Assembly (NCBI GenBank): GCA_023422775.1
Contig: JAFAGM010000078.1
Coordinates: 1 to 62,548, forward strand
Reading direction: 5' to 3'
Source: Pseudomonadota bacterium
GTDB taxonomy: Bacteria > Pseudomonadota > Alphaproteobacteria > Rhizobiales > Xanthobacteraceae
DNA length: 62,548 nt
A model generated the notes under the pieces. That model worked only from the letters and a program-made list of their open reading frames with translations, was not told where the DNA came from and did no database searches. Shown one piece after another: positions 25,957 through 35,384 of this stretch; positions within the stretch are counted from its first letter, which is position 1; each line of letters starts with the position of its first letter. Made by a program: the position numbers and the translations under genes.

Positions 25957-26877
25957 GTGCAGTTCAGGCAGCTAAGGTATTTCGTGGCGGTGGTAGAGGC
26001 GGGGAGCATCTCTCGTGCTGCCACGACCGTTCATGTCGCTCAACCGGCGCTCAGCCAGCAAATCGCCGATCTGGAAGAACGCATTGGCGTGCAGTTGCTG
26101 CTGCGGACACCGCGCGGTGTCAAGGCCACGCCTGCCGGCGAAACGCTGTTTCGCGAGGCGTCGCTCATTCTTCATCGCATGGACCAGTTACCCGGCATGC
26201 TCAAATCGGCGATCGGCGAGATTCAAGGTACGGTGCGGCTCGGCATCGTCGCAAGTCTCGCAGGTCCCCTCGTCGGCGTCATCGTCGAGCATTTCAAGGC
26301 CGAGTTGCCGGAGGTCAGGCTGATCTGCTCCGACGCCGACAGCGGTTCGCTGGTCGCCCGCGTACAGTCGCACGCGCTCGATCTCGCGCTGGTGTTCGAG
26401 GACGAACTGGTATCGGCTCACTCGCGAAATCCGATCTTTTCCCAGCAGCTTTTCCTGATCGGCAAGGACGCTGCGAAGTTCAAAAAGCCGCACGTCTCGC
26501 TCGAGGATCTCGCGGGCATACCGTTGATCTCGCCTGGCGGGCAGCGAAACAGGCGTCAACTGATCAATCGGGCCTTTGCTGCCCGCAACCTTGTCCCTGA
26601 TATCGTGACCGAGGCCGACAATTTGTCGAGCGAACTGTCTGCAGTTCGCGCCGGCGTCGGCAATACGATCCTCAACGTCGGCGAAAACCCCGACGGACTG
26701 GTTTCCTTTGCCAGGCCGATACCCATCAAGCCTCCGCTCTACATGACCTGCTGTGCCATTTTCAACAACGACACCGCGCTCAGCGCCGCCGCACAGGCAG
26801 TTCGCGCCTCGCTGATCGGGGTGGTCAAGGAGCATATCAGGACGACGAAGCGCCGGGGCGCGCAGGTCATCGATTGA
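25957..26877 (+). CDS. LysR-family transcriptional regulator
   Basis: A 306-residue regulator starting MQFRQLRYFVAVVEAGSIS with a GTG at 25957 after GAGGT. The N-terminal helix-turn-helix (RAATTVHVAQPALSQQIADLEE) is followed by a substrate-binding domain. It is closely similar over its first 90 residues to the other LysR protein at 28777. The sequence resembles the Nac/Cbl-like subgroup. Its target is unclear, because the neighbouring genes are unrelated to each other. Confidence 0.92.
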   Translation: MQFRQLRYFVAVVEAGSISRAATTVHVAQPALSQQIADLEERIGVQLLLRTPRGVKATPAGETLFREASLILHRMDQLPGMLKSAIGEIQGTVRLGIVASLAGPLVGVIVEHFKAELPEVRLICSDADSGSLVARVQSHALDLALVFEDELVSAHSRNPIFSQQLFLIGKDAAKFKKPHVSLEDLAGIPLISPGGQRNRRQLINRAFAARNLVPDIVTEADNLSSELSAVRAGVGNTILNVGENPDGLVSFARPIPIKPPLYMTCCAIFNNDTALSAAAQAVRASLIGVVKEHIRTTKRRGAQVID

Positions 26878-26892
26878 TCTTCGCAAGTGGCC

Positions 26893-26914
26893 GGGCGGGC
26901 GTCTGCGCCCGCCC
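26893..26914. terminator. GC-rich hairpin between convergent genes
   Basis: GGGCGGGCG and CGCCCGCCC form a nine-base-pair stem around TCTG between the end of the LysR gene and the end of the small Tat protein gene. It probably acts as a shared terminator. Confidence 0.65.
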
Positions 26915-26922
26915 TTGCCATC

Positions 26923-27192
26923 TCAGTCGCGCCTGTCGGCGAACTCGATGCCTTGCTGCACCTGGCCGATCGCCTGCTGGATCAGGTTCATCGCCCGTTC
27001 GCGATGGCCGCCCTTGTTCGGGGTCGCCTGCCGCAGCGACTCGAATGCCTGATTCAGCGACGACAGCGCGTGCTCCATGTTGCCCTGATAGGCGCTGGCG
27101 GTGGTGGCGGAAGCGCCGAGCAGGCCGAGCGTGGCAAGGCCGGTGGCGGCAGTCGCGGCAAATTTCCGGCGGGAGAGATTGACTTCAAACAT
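26923..27192 (-). CDS. Small Tat-signal exported protein
   Basis: An 89-residue protein from ATG 27192, preceded by AAGGAA. It has a twin-arginine signal (NLSRRKFAATAATGLATLGLLG) cleaved near ASAYQG, leaving a helical mature part of about 55 residues (MEHALSSLNQAFESLRQATPNKGG...). Similar small helical Tat proteins are known in related bacteria but have no assigned function. The longer frame back to 27489 is upstream sequence without family support. Confidence 0.75.
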   Translation of the reverse strand: MFEVNLSRRKFAATAATGLATLGLLGASATTASAYQGNMEHALSSLNQAFESLRQATPNKGGHRERAMNLIQQAIGQVQQGIEFADRRD

Positions 27193-27368
27193 GGGATATT
27201 CCTTCTTGATCGAAATGAATTGGAGAGCCGCGAGGCAGGGCCTGCGGCATCGGGAGCATTCGCTCGCGGGCGCTCTGTCGCCGGAAATCGCGTTCGAAAC
27301 AAATAGCGATTGACTATGCGGGTATAGCGTTCGCCGATAGCTCGCCGCGCCGGGGATGGCCGGCGGTG

Positions 27369-28646
27369 CTAGCCGCGGCGTTTCGCCGTGCGCAGCCAGA
27401 GCCATGATGCGATCGCACAGAGCGCAATCAGGCACGACGCCGGCACCAGCATCGGACCGGCGACGCTGCCGGTTCGGTGTTGCACCCATGGCGCGAGATT
27501 AGGCGCAAAGAAGCCGCCGATGTTGCCGATCGCATTGATCGCGGCGATGCTCGCCGCCGCCCGTGCGCCGGAAAAGAAGCGCGATGGAAAGGTCCAGAAG
27601 CACGGATTGAGCACGGCGATGCAGGGACCGCCGATCGCGAGCGCGATGAACCGCTGCGTGTTGTCCGTCAGCATGACGCTGGCGAGGAAACAGAAGGCGC
27701 CGAGCAGGGTGACCGCAGCCACGAAGCGAAAGATCGATCTGTCATCGCGAAGCAGCGGCGGCACCGCGATCAGGGCCAGCGCCGCAAGCGCCCAGGGGAT
27801 GGCGTTCAACAGGCCGTTCACGGTCGAACTCACGCCGAAGTCGCGAATGATGGTCGGCAGCCAGTAGGTCATGCCGTAATAGGACGTGGCGAGCAGGATG
27901 TAGACCAGCCCGAATCCGATCACGCGAGGATGCCACAGAGCTGACCACGGGTTTGCGTGTGCAGCCGCGGGCGACGATGCGCGCGCGTGCATTGTCGCGA
28001 GCAGCCGGCGGTCCTTGTCGTCAAGAAAGCGGGCCGTCTGCGCGGAGGACGGCAGCAAGACGACGACGACGACTGCTAGCAGCAATGCCAGCGCGCCGCC
28101 TCCGATGAACACCCATTGCCAGCCTGCGAGCCCGAGCCAGCCGTTGAGGTCGAGCAGCCCTCCGTTGATCGGCCCGCCGATCATGTTGCCGAGGCTGCTG
28201 CCCAGCGTGAAGAAGCCGAGCATGCGAATCCGGTATGGATCCGGAAACCAGGTGCTGAGGTAGTAGACGACGCCGGGATAGATGCCGGCCTCTACCGCGC
28301 CCAGCAGCAGTCGCAGGATACTGAGCATGTTCGCCGAGGCGGTGAATGCCAGCGCCAGGGTGATGACGCCACAGCCGAAGATCAGCAGTCCCAGCCAGCG
28401 CCGCGCGCCATAGCGCTGCAGCGCCAGGGTGCTAGGTATCTCGAATACCACATAGCCGATGAAGAACAGCGACGCCGCGAATCCAAACGCTGCCTCGGAA
28501 ATGCGCAGGTCAGAGATCATCTGCAGCTTGGCAAAGCCGATGTTCTGACGGTCGATGAAGGCGACCAGAAACATCAGCACCAGCACGGGCATCAGGCGCC
28601 AGCCGAGCCGGTGCATCAGGGCTCGTTCGTCCTCCGTACTGCTCAT
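27369..28646 (-). CDS. MFS transporter, anion:cation symporter type
   Basis: A 425-residue membrane protein with 12 predicted helices. The start (LMPVLVLMFLVAFIDRQNIGFAKLQM) and the motif YLSTWFPDPYRIRMLGFF are typical of the ACS group (phthalate, 4-hydroxyphenylacetate or tartrate type carriers). It is divergent from a LysR gene 130 bases away, which probably controls it. The substrate is likely an organic anion, possibly related to the AtuA-type gene beyond the regulator. Confidence 0.9.
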   Translation of the reverse strand: MSSTEDERALMHRLGWRLMPVLVLMFLVAFIDRQNIGFAKLQMISDLRISEAAFGFAASLFFIGYVVFEIPSTLALQRYGARRWLGLLIFGCGVITLALAFTASANMLSILRLLLGAVEAGIYPGVVYYLSTWFPDPYRIRMLGFFTLGSSLGNMIGGPINGGLLDLNGWLGLAGWQWVFIGGGALALLLAVVVVVLLPSSAQTARFLDDKDRRLLATMHARASSPAAAHANPWSALWHPRVIGFGLVYILLATSYYGMTYWLPTIIRDFGVSSTVNGLLNAIPWALAALALIAVPPLLRDDRSIFRFVAAVTLLGAFCFLASVMLTDNTQRFIALAIGGPCIAVLNPCFWTFPSRFFSGARAAASIAAINAIGNIGGFFAPNLAPWVQHRTGSVAGPMLVPASCLIALCAIASWLWLRTAKRRG

Positions 28647-28776
28647 GCGGCAAATTGTCCGGAGCGCGCACCTGCCATGCGAAGGTGGCGTGGGAATTCC
28701 ATTATCGGGTGTGTGCTAGAATTGTTCTGGATTTCAAGGGTGGGTATTTGCAGCATTTCTCAGGGTATATTGGTTC

Positions 28777-29703
28777 ATGCAGTTTCGACAACTCCGCTAT
28801 TTCGTGAAGATTGTGGAAGCTGGCAGTTTTTCGCGTGCAGCGACTCTGATCCACGTGGCCCAGCCCGCATTGAGCCAGCAGATTCACGAGCTGGAAGAGC
28901 GGCTGGGTGTCGTTCTGCTCCAGCGCAGCGCGCGCGGCGTCAGCCCGACGGCCGCTGGCGAAGTGCTGTTTCGCGAGGCGACCTCGATCCTGCACCAGCT
29001 CGATCAGTTGCCGACCGTGGTTCGTTCCACCAACGGCGAAGCCGAGGGCGCTGTCAGCATCGGGCTGGCCTCGTCGATGGCGCCGATCCTGATTGGCCCG
29101 CTGCTCGAGCAGGTCAAGACGGCGTTGCCCAAGGTCAATCTCAAAATATCCGATGACGACAGCGGCACACTGCAAGCAGGCGTCGCGGCAAGCAATTTCG
29201 ACATCGCGGTCGTCTATGAGGACGAGTTTCTCCCTTCGCTCTCCCGGCGGCCGGTTTTCCGGCAGCGGCTCTACCTCGTCGGCAGCCAGCCGTTCCATGT
29301 GAAGGACGCATCGTCGGCCTTGCTGGACCAGATCGCCAGGCTTCCGCTGATCCTGCCCGGGCTTCCGAACGGCCGCCGCTCGCTGATCGATCGCGCCTTT
29401 GGCGAACGGGGGCTGGCCGCCAACGTCGTCGCCGAAGCCGACACGCTCTCCAGCGAGCTGCTCGCGGTACGATCGGGCGTTGCCAGCACCATCCTGCCTA
29501 TTTCGGATCGGGCGACATTCGAGCGCGGCGGATTCGCCGCGCCGCTGCTGGTCGAACCGGCACTTTTCCTCACCTGCTCGGTGATATCGTCAAGCGACTT
29601 TCCCCTGACCTACGCCGGCGAGGCCGTGCGCGAGATCCTGGTCGAACTGATGCGGGTGCGGCTGCGCGATGCCGGACTGCTCGGGGTGGAGTGGATCGAT
29701 TAA
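28777..29703 (+). CDS. LysR-family transcriptional regulator
   Basis: A 308-residue regulator (MQFRQLRYFVKIVEAGSFS..., helix-turn-helix RAATLIHVAQPALSQQIHELEE). It lies between the divergent MFS transporter and the AtuA-type gene, so it is the natural candidate to regulate both. It is a paralogue of the LysR protein at 25957. Confidence 0.92.
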   Translation: MQFRQLRYFVKIVEAGSFSRAATLIHVAQPALSQQIHELEERLGVVLLQRSARGVSPTAAGEVLFREATSILHQLDQLPTVVRSTNGEAEGAVSIGLASSMAPILIGPLLEQVKTALPKVNLKISDDDSGTLQAGVAASNFDIAVVYEDEFLPSLSRRPVFRQRLYLVGSQPFHVKDASSALLDQIARLPLILPGLPNGRRSLIDRAFGERGLAANVVAEADTLSSELLAVRSGVASTILPISDRATFERGGFAAPLLVEPALFLTCSVISSSDFPLTYAGEAVREILVELMRVRLRDAGLLGVEWID

Positions 29704-29892
29704 GTCATCCCCATTTCGCGCCGGTTCAATCACGCGACATCACGGTCGCTTGATGATTTGACCGGCCATATCGGCCGCCTATACCTGCATATCGAAGCCA
29801 TATTTGTTTTTGATCCCGGCCTGGATCATTTGTCCGCCCGCGCTGGCGGCGAACCATTCCGAACTGCTCCAGCCGGTTGAAGGGGCAGATCC

Positions 29893-31974
29893 ATGCCAAA
29901 ACTGATTTACCGTGTTGTCTCAGCCTGTGGCGCGCTTGGCTACGGCTATCCCAAGGCATCGCTGGAAGCGGCCTTGCGAGGGCAGGTCGACGCCATCATC
30001 TGCGACGGCGGCTCTATGGACGCGGGTCCTTATTACCTCGGCACCGGCACCGAGTATTTCGAGCGCGAAGCGGTCAAGCTCGATTTCCGTCACATGGTCG
30101 AGGCCGGCGCCCGGATAGGTTGTCCGGTGGTTCTCGGAAGTTGCGGGATGGCCGGTGGCGATCGCAACCTCGACTGGATGATCGCGACCGCCAAGGAGGT
30201 GTTCGCCGAGCTTGACATTCAAGGTGCCAAGGTCGCCGTGATCCGCTCAGAGATCGACTCGGAAGTCATCATCAAGGAATTCCGCGCCGGTGCGCTGCGC
30301 GCGACGGGGATGGGCCCCGATCTCGACGAGGCTGCGCTGCGGGAAAGCACCATCGTCGGCCAGATGGGTATCCATCCGCTGATCACCGCGCTGGAAAGCG
30401 GCGCGCAATTCATCCTCGCCGGACGCAGCTGCGACATCGCGCTGTTCGCCTCCGACATGATCCGCCGCAACATCGATGCGGGGCTGGCCTACCATGTCGG
30501 CCACGTCCTGGAATGCGGCGCGCTGGCCTGCGACCCAGGTTCGCCGTCCGACTGTCTCGTGGCCGAGGTCTATGACGACGGCTCGGCGATCTTCACCGCG
30601 CCCAATCCCGCGCGCCGCTGCACGGCCTATTCGATTGCCGCGCACTCGCTCTACGAGGAGAGCCACCCGCAGCTCCAATATTATCCGGAGGGCATTCTGG
30701 TGATGGAGAAGACGCAGTTCTTCTCCCGCGACGGCCGCAGCGCCGGCATCCGCAACAGCCGCTTCGTCCGTTCCGCAAGGCCCTGGCCCTGGAGCATCAA
30801 GCTCGAAGGATCGCGCCGGCTGGGCGCGCGCAAGGTTTCGCTGATCCATCTCGATCCCGCCGATCTTCCGAAAATTCCTGGCGACGTGCTGGTCTATGGC
30901 CGCAACGGCGTGCAGGTGCAGCCGGTCGATGGGTCGCAGCGCGAACTCGGCATTATCGTCGAGGCGACCGGCAAGACCCGGGAGGCCGCGGTCCTGCTGG
31001 CCAGCCTGCTGACGCATTACCTCATTCACTATGGCTATCCCGGCCGCAAGGCGACCGCCGGCAATATCGCCTATCCGCTGTCTCCAAACCTGATCAGCTT
31101 CGCGCGCGAGGACGGTTCGTTCGGCGCCGTCGTCCCGAGCGGAACGCGCGATCCCGTATTTTTCGAGAACTATCCCGCGATCAAGGCGGCCGTTCTGAAG
31201 CTGATCGCGGATGAATTTCCGGATGCGCTGAGGAATGCGAGCTATACGATCACCGACGCGGACGCTTCCCATCCGGTCGCGCTGCTGCGTACGGTCGACC
31301 GCGATGCAGAAGAGCTGACACAGCGTCACCGGCGGGAGATCGACCGCATCACGCGGCTGGCCAGACCCGGCCCCGGTTCGCTGCTCAATCTCGACGCCCC
31401 GGACGCCTATGTGTGGTCGCTCTATCACCTCCTGCAGAACGAGGACGTGATCAAGAACACCATGTTCCCGATCACCTACTTCGCTGCCAACGGCGCCGAT
31501 TGGGTCGAGCAGGGTTCGGAGCGTCCGCGATATTTCGATATCGGTGAGCGCGACTACCGCGGCAATGTCGACGACCGGACGCTCTCGCTCATTGCCGACC
31601 ATGTGCCGGTGGGCGCTCCCGTCGGATCGCACCGTCTGCTCGACATGGCCGTCGTCATTCGCAGCAAGGATGCCGGCATCAACCGCCTGACCTTCGACAT
31701 CATCTTTACGTCAGGCGAAAATTACGAAGCCGCGCTGCACTCCAACGTCTTCGCCCGCTGCAATGTCGCGAAGATCTTCAACCTGCCACCGGCGCGCGTG
31801 GTCGGAACTTATTTCGTCGACAGCTGCAATGCGATCAAGATTTCCATTGACCGGCCGAACATCTCGGCATCGATGGACGAGCGCGACGTGTTCGGCGCCC
31901 AGCAGCAGGTGGCGATCGAACAGATGAGCATCCCGATCTATCCCGCGGCGCTGGCCAAGGCGTCTTCCTTCTGA
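29893..31974 (+). CDS. AtuA-family protein fused to a DUF4387 domain
   Basis: A 693-residue cytoplasmic protein. Residues 1 to about 450 are an AtuA/DUF1446 domain (CGALGYGYPKASLEAAL, DGGSMDAGPYYLGTG, AGRSCDIALFASDMIRR), a family named from acyclic terpene utilisation. From about residue 578 a DUF4387 domain follows (AVVIRSKDAGINRLTFDIIF ... MDERDVFGAQQQVAI). These domains are usually encoded by adjacent separate genes; here they are one chain. With the LysR regulator and the ACS-type carrier it forms a small catabolic unit for an unknown compound. Confidence 0.88.
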   Translation: MPKLIYRVVSACGALGYGYPKASLEAALRGQVDAIICDGGSMDAGPYYLGTGTEYFEREAVKLDFRHMVEAGARIGCPVVLGSCGMAGGDRNLDWMIATAKEVFAELDIQGAKVAVIRSEIDSEVIIKEFRAGALRATGMGPDLDEAALRESTIVGQMGIHPLITALESGAQFILAGRSCDIALFASDMIRRNIDAGLAYHVGHVLECGALACDPGSPSDCLVAEVYDDGSAIFTAPNPARRCTAYSIAAHSLYEESHPQLQYYPEGILVMEKTQFFSRDGRSAGIRNSRFVRSARPWPWSIKLEGSRRLGARKVSLIHLDPADLPKIPGDVLVYGRNGVQVQPVDGSQRELGIIVEATGKTREAAVLLASLLTHYLIHYGYPGRKATAGNIAYPLSPNLISFAREDGSFGAVVPSGTRDPVFFENYPAIKAAVLKLIADEFPDALRNASYTITDADASHPVALLRTVDRDAEELTQRHRREIDRITRLARPGPGSLLNLDAPDAYVWSLYHLLQNEDVIKNTMFPITYFAANGADWVEQGSERPRYFDIGERDYRGNVDDRTLSLIADHVPVGAPVGSHRLLDMAVVIRSKDAGINRLTFDIIFTSGENYEAALHSNVFARCNVAKIFNLPPARVVGTYFVDSCNAIKISIDRPNISASMDERDVFGAQQQVAIEQMSIPIYPAALAKASSF

Positions 31975-32007
31975 CGACTTGATTTCCGAAACAGTCAGGC
32001 AAAAATC

Positions 32008-32337
32008 ATGTCGAACCGAATTACGATCCGAACCCGCAGCGACAGCCTGGCGTCTCACATTTTGCCGGTATCGGGAACGATGATCGGGGTCTGCGCAACC
32101 CTGATCGGACTGGCCAGGATCGCCGCGGCCAGGCACGGCACGTCGCATGTCGACGATTACGCGGCGGTGGTGGCGGTGACGTTCCTTGCGAGCGCGCTGG
32201 CGTCGTATCTGTCGATCCGCTGGTCGCATCGGACGCGACTGAGCATCCGGATCGAGCGGTTTGCCGACACGATCTTTCTTTGCGGTCTGGTCGGCATCAC
32301 GCTGGTCGCGACCCTGTTTGCCTACGAGGTGATCTAG
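32008..32337 (+). CDS. Small three-helix membrane protein
   Basis: A 109-residue protein with three hydrophobic segments (about residues 19-38, 52-68 and 86-107) and basic loops between them (SIRWSHRTRLSIRIERF). No domain was recognised. It begins 33 bases after the AtuA-type gene and may share its transcript, but a functional link is not evident. Confidence 0.6.
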   Translation: MSNRITIRTRSDSLASHILPVSGTMIGVCATLIGLARIAAARHGTSHVDDYAAVVAVTFLASALASYLSIRWSHRTRLSIRIERFADTIFLCGLVGITLVATLFAYEVI

Positions 32338-32425
32338 ACCGGCACCCTCCTTGAGTGATGCTGGCATCGCACCGGGGGCGTACACCCCACCGTTCAATCC
32401 AGGATCGAGAGTCAATGAGGCGACC

Positions 32426-33667
32426 ATGATAAAGTTGAGATCGAAGACGAGAATATCGCGCGCAATCCGCTATCTCGCCGCATTGCTCTGTGCGGCGGCG
32501 CTCTCGCTGCCGGCCGGTGGCGCCCGTGCGCAAACGCCGTTTTATCACGCAGCCGTGCAGGAACTTGCCGGGCCTCCCGGTTCGATCATCCGATCTGAAC
32601 CGATGATGTTTGCGCCTGCGGGCGCACAGGCCTATCGGGTGCTCTATCGTTCGATCGGCATGCAGGGCGAGCCGATCGCCGTGTCCGGAGTGATCGTCGT
32701 CCCGCCGGGACCTGCGCCTGCGGGCGGACGGCCGATCGTGGCCTGGGCGCATCCGACCACCGGCGTGGTGCCGCATTGCGCGCCGTCGCTGGCAATCTTC
32801 GTGTTTCAGCAGATGGCCGGGCTGCGGCAGTTGGTCGAGCAGGGCGCTGTGGTCGCTGCCACCGACTATCCCGGTCTCGGCACGGCAGGCCCGCATCCCT
32901 ATCTCGTCGGCGACAGCGAGGCCCGCGCCGTGATCGACTCGGTGCGTGCCGCGCGCAGCCTGCCTCGCGTCGGCGACGGCAAAAGTTTTGCCGTGTGGGG
33001 CCATTCGCAGGGCGGACAGGCCTCGCTGTACACTGGCTTGATCGCGAAGACCTACGCGCCCGAGCTTCGTCTGGTCGGTGTTTCCGCCGCTGCGCCCGCG
33101 ACCTCGCTCGTGACCCTGATGGGAGACGATTTCAAGAGTTCGGGCGGCAAGAATCTGACGGCCATGACGTTGTGGTCGTGGTCGCGGGTCTACGGCGCGC
33201 CGATCGACAAGGTGGTCGTACCCGAGGCGATGCCGACCGTCGACCGGCTTTCCAATGAATGCATCGAGTCGATCTTCGACATCCTCGAGCGCCGGCAGAC
33301 CGAGAAGCCGCTCGAGCAGCATTTCCTTTCGGTGCCGAACATTGCCACCGTGCAGCCCTGGCGCTCGCTCGCGATGCGCAACACACCGGGTACGCTGCCG
33401 CCGCAGATCCCGCTGTTCCTGGCGCAGGGCACGACGGACAACATCGTCCGGCCGGAAGTCACCCGCGGCTACATGCAGCGGCAATGCAAGGCAGGCGGCA
33501 AGGTCACCATGATGTGGGTGCCCAATGTCGGTCACGGCTTTGTCGCCAGAGACAGCGCTGATGCCGCGGTGGCCTGGATGATGGACCGCTTCGCCGGGCG
33601 GCCCGCGCCCAGCGACTGCGGCAAGAACCTCGCCACGGCCGGCCCCGCCGAAGCGACATCGCAGTAG
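32426..33667 (+). CDS. Exported alpha/beta hydrolase, secretory-lipase type
   Basis: A 413-residue protein with a signal peptide (to about AGGARAQ) and an alpha/beta hydrolase fold. The nucleophile elbow is WGHSQGGQASL with Ser194. The acid and His would come from AQGTTDNIVRPE and NVGHGFVARDSAD. The layout (IVAWAHPTTGVVPHCAPS, ATDYPGLGTAGPHPYLVG) fits secretory lipases/esterases. ATG 32426 follows GAGGCGACC. Function is probably hydrolysis of esters in the periplasm or outside the cell. Confidence 0.85.
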   Translation: MIKLRSKTRISRAIRYLAALLCAAALSLPAGGARAQTPFYHAAVQELAGPPGSIIRSEPMMFAPAGAQAYRVLYRSIGMQGEPIAVSGVIVVPPGPAPAGGRPIVAWAHPTTGVVPHCAPSLAIFVFQQMAGLRQLVEQGAVVAATDYPGLGTAGPHPYLVGDSEARAVIDSVRAARSLPRVGDGKSFAVWGHSQGGQASLYTGLIAKTYAPELRLVGVSAAAPATSLVTLMGDDFKSSGGKNLTAMTLWSWSRVYGAPIDKVVVPEAMPTVDRLSNECIESIFDILERRQTEKPLEQHFLSVPNIATVQPWRSLAMRNTPGTLPPQIPLFLAQGTTDNIVRPEVTRGYMQRQCKAGGKVTMMWVPNVGHGFVARDSADAAVAWMMDRFAGRPAPSDCGKNLATAGPAEATSQ

Positions 33668-33740
33668 CAGGCGATCGATCGGAACACCGTGCACGAAATT
33701 GATCACGCAACATAATCCAGATGAATATTGAGGTCCTGCC

Positions 33741-35174
33741 ATGAATTTCGCTCCGACGTCACGGGTTCAATGCAAACAAGACGCTTTCCAGCGCTCGGGC
33801 CTGGTCGGCCTTGCCGTGCTCGGCCTCGTCGGCTTTTCCACGGCGGTACATGCGGCTGACAAGCCGCCGCTGGCGCCGGACACGGTCGCGCCCTTCAGCA
33901 CCAACTCGCAATTGTCGGCAGGTGTCGAGTTCAGCCTGCCGGCGCTTGCGGCCGATATCGAGAGAGATATCCCGCAGCGGCTCGCCAGCATCGACGAAAA
34001 GATCGAATGCGTGCATCGCCGCATCCTGTTCTTCAAGGTCAATGCCAATTGCGATGTCTGGGGCTATGTGGAACGGTCCGGGAGAATCTCGCTGTTTGGC
34101 CGCGGCGATCGCGTCTACGGTTCGGTGCGGATCGATGGCGCGCTCGAAGGGCAGGGCGCCAACCGCTTCACCGCGCGCATCCATGGCGAGACCGAGGCCG
34201 GCGCCACCATCGAAGCCACGGCGCGTCCGCAGCTCAGCCGCGACTGGTCGCTCGACCTCAATTTCGGCGACGGGTTCCGATGGAGCGAGCCGCCGGTCCT
34301 GCACGTGATGGGTCGCGAGATCCCGCTGGCAAAATATGCCGAGCCGCGAATCCGCTCACAACTCGCCGTGGTCAGGGAGCATGCACTGGCTGCAGCCCGT
34401 CGCCTCGATCTGCATGGCAAGGCAGCAACCGCGTGGCGACACGCGTTCGAGCCGATCCAGCTCTCCGATAGTCCCGCGATCTGGCTGCAGATGACGCCGC
34501 AAAGCGTATCCTTCGCGGGCATGCGGGCGAACACGAGGACGCTGCGCGGGTCGATCGCGCTTTCGGGCACCGTGCAGACCATCGTCGGCCAGGATCCGCC
34601 TGCGGTGACCGCAACGGCCTTGCCGGCGCTTGCTGATGACGTCAGTACGCCAGGCGCCTTCGATGTCATCCTGCCTGTGCGGGTGGGATATGACGTGATC
34701 AAGGACAAGCTGACGCAGGTGATCGCAGCGATGCCGCCGGTGGCAGGGATTTCCGTCAAGGATATTGACGTGTATCCGTCGTCGGGCAGGCTTGTTGTCG
34801 GTCTGCGCGTCGCCAGGGACACGGATGCCGGCGCCGGAACATGGGTGTATCTCTCGGGCGCCATCCAGGTCGATGCCGACGGCCGTGCCATCAGGCCTTC
34901 CAACCTTGCCGTCACGACCGATGACGAGGGCCTCGCCCCGCTGATCGATCCGATCGCGGCGCAGCTCGGATCGAAGCTGAACGTCGACTATGGCATCGCC
35001 TACGACAATCTGCTCAACGCTGCCAACGCGAAACTCAATCGGCCGCTGAAGGACGGCTTCCACATGGAGGGCAATCTCTCCTCCGCGAAGCTGGAGAATG
35101 TCTACTTGCCTGCCGGTGGTGTCGTGATCGCGCTTCGCGTCGGTGGTGAGCTGAATATCCTGTATGGCATGTGA
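33741..35174 (+). CDS. Exported DUF4403-family protein
   Basis: A 477-residue protein with an N-terminal signal (SGLVGLAVLGLVGFSTAVHAAD). The body is rich in beta strands with the DUF4403 features: two similar halves and repeated segments such as ISLFGRGDRVYGSVRIDGALEG. Relatives are predicted lipid-binding or outer-membrane-associated proteins of TULIP-like shape, but no function is established. It follows the hydrolase gene by 73 bases. Confidence 0.75.
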   Translation: MNFAPTSRVQCKQDAFQRSGLVGLAVLGLVGFSTAVHAADKPPLAPDTVAPFSTNSQLSAGVEFSLPALAADIERDIPQRLASIDEKIECVHRRILFFKVNANCDVWGYVERSGRISLFGRGDRVYGSVRIDGALEGQGANRFTARIHGETEAGATIEATARPQLSRDWSLDLNFGDGFRWSEPPVLHVMGREIPLAKYAEPRIRSQLAVVREHALAAARRLDLHGKAATAWRHAFEPIQLSDSPAIWLQMTPQSVSFAGMRANTRTLRGSIALSGTVQTIVGQDPPAVTATALPALADDVSTPGAFDVILPVRVGYDVIKDKLTQVIAAMPPVAGISVKDIDVYPSSGRLVVGLRVARDTDAGAGTWVYLSGAIQVDADGRAIRPSNLAVTTDDEGLAPLIDPIAAQLGSKLNVDYGIAYDNLLNAANAKLNRPLKDGFHMEGNLSSAKLENVYLPAGGVVIALRVGGELNILYGM

Positions 35175-35384
35175 GCCATGGCAACCGCTGCAAGCCATGC
35201 TTGCGGCGGTGGTCCGGACCTGCACCATGAATACCCGGCTGCGGCACTCAGGGGAGCTCGAAAGGCGTAATACCATTGATCCGGTTACTTTCAGCGGCGC
35301 GGCGAGCCATGTTGACGCCTTGGAATGCTTACGATCATTTGAATTAGCAGGAATTGCCCGATAGCCGTCAGGACGCGTCTTTGC

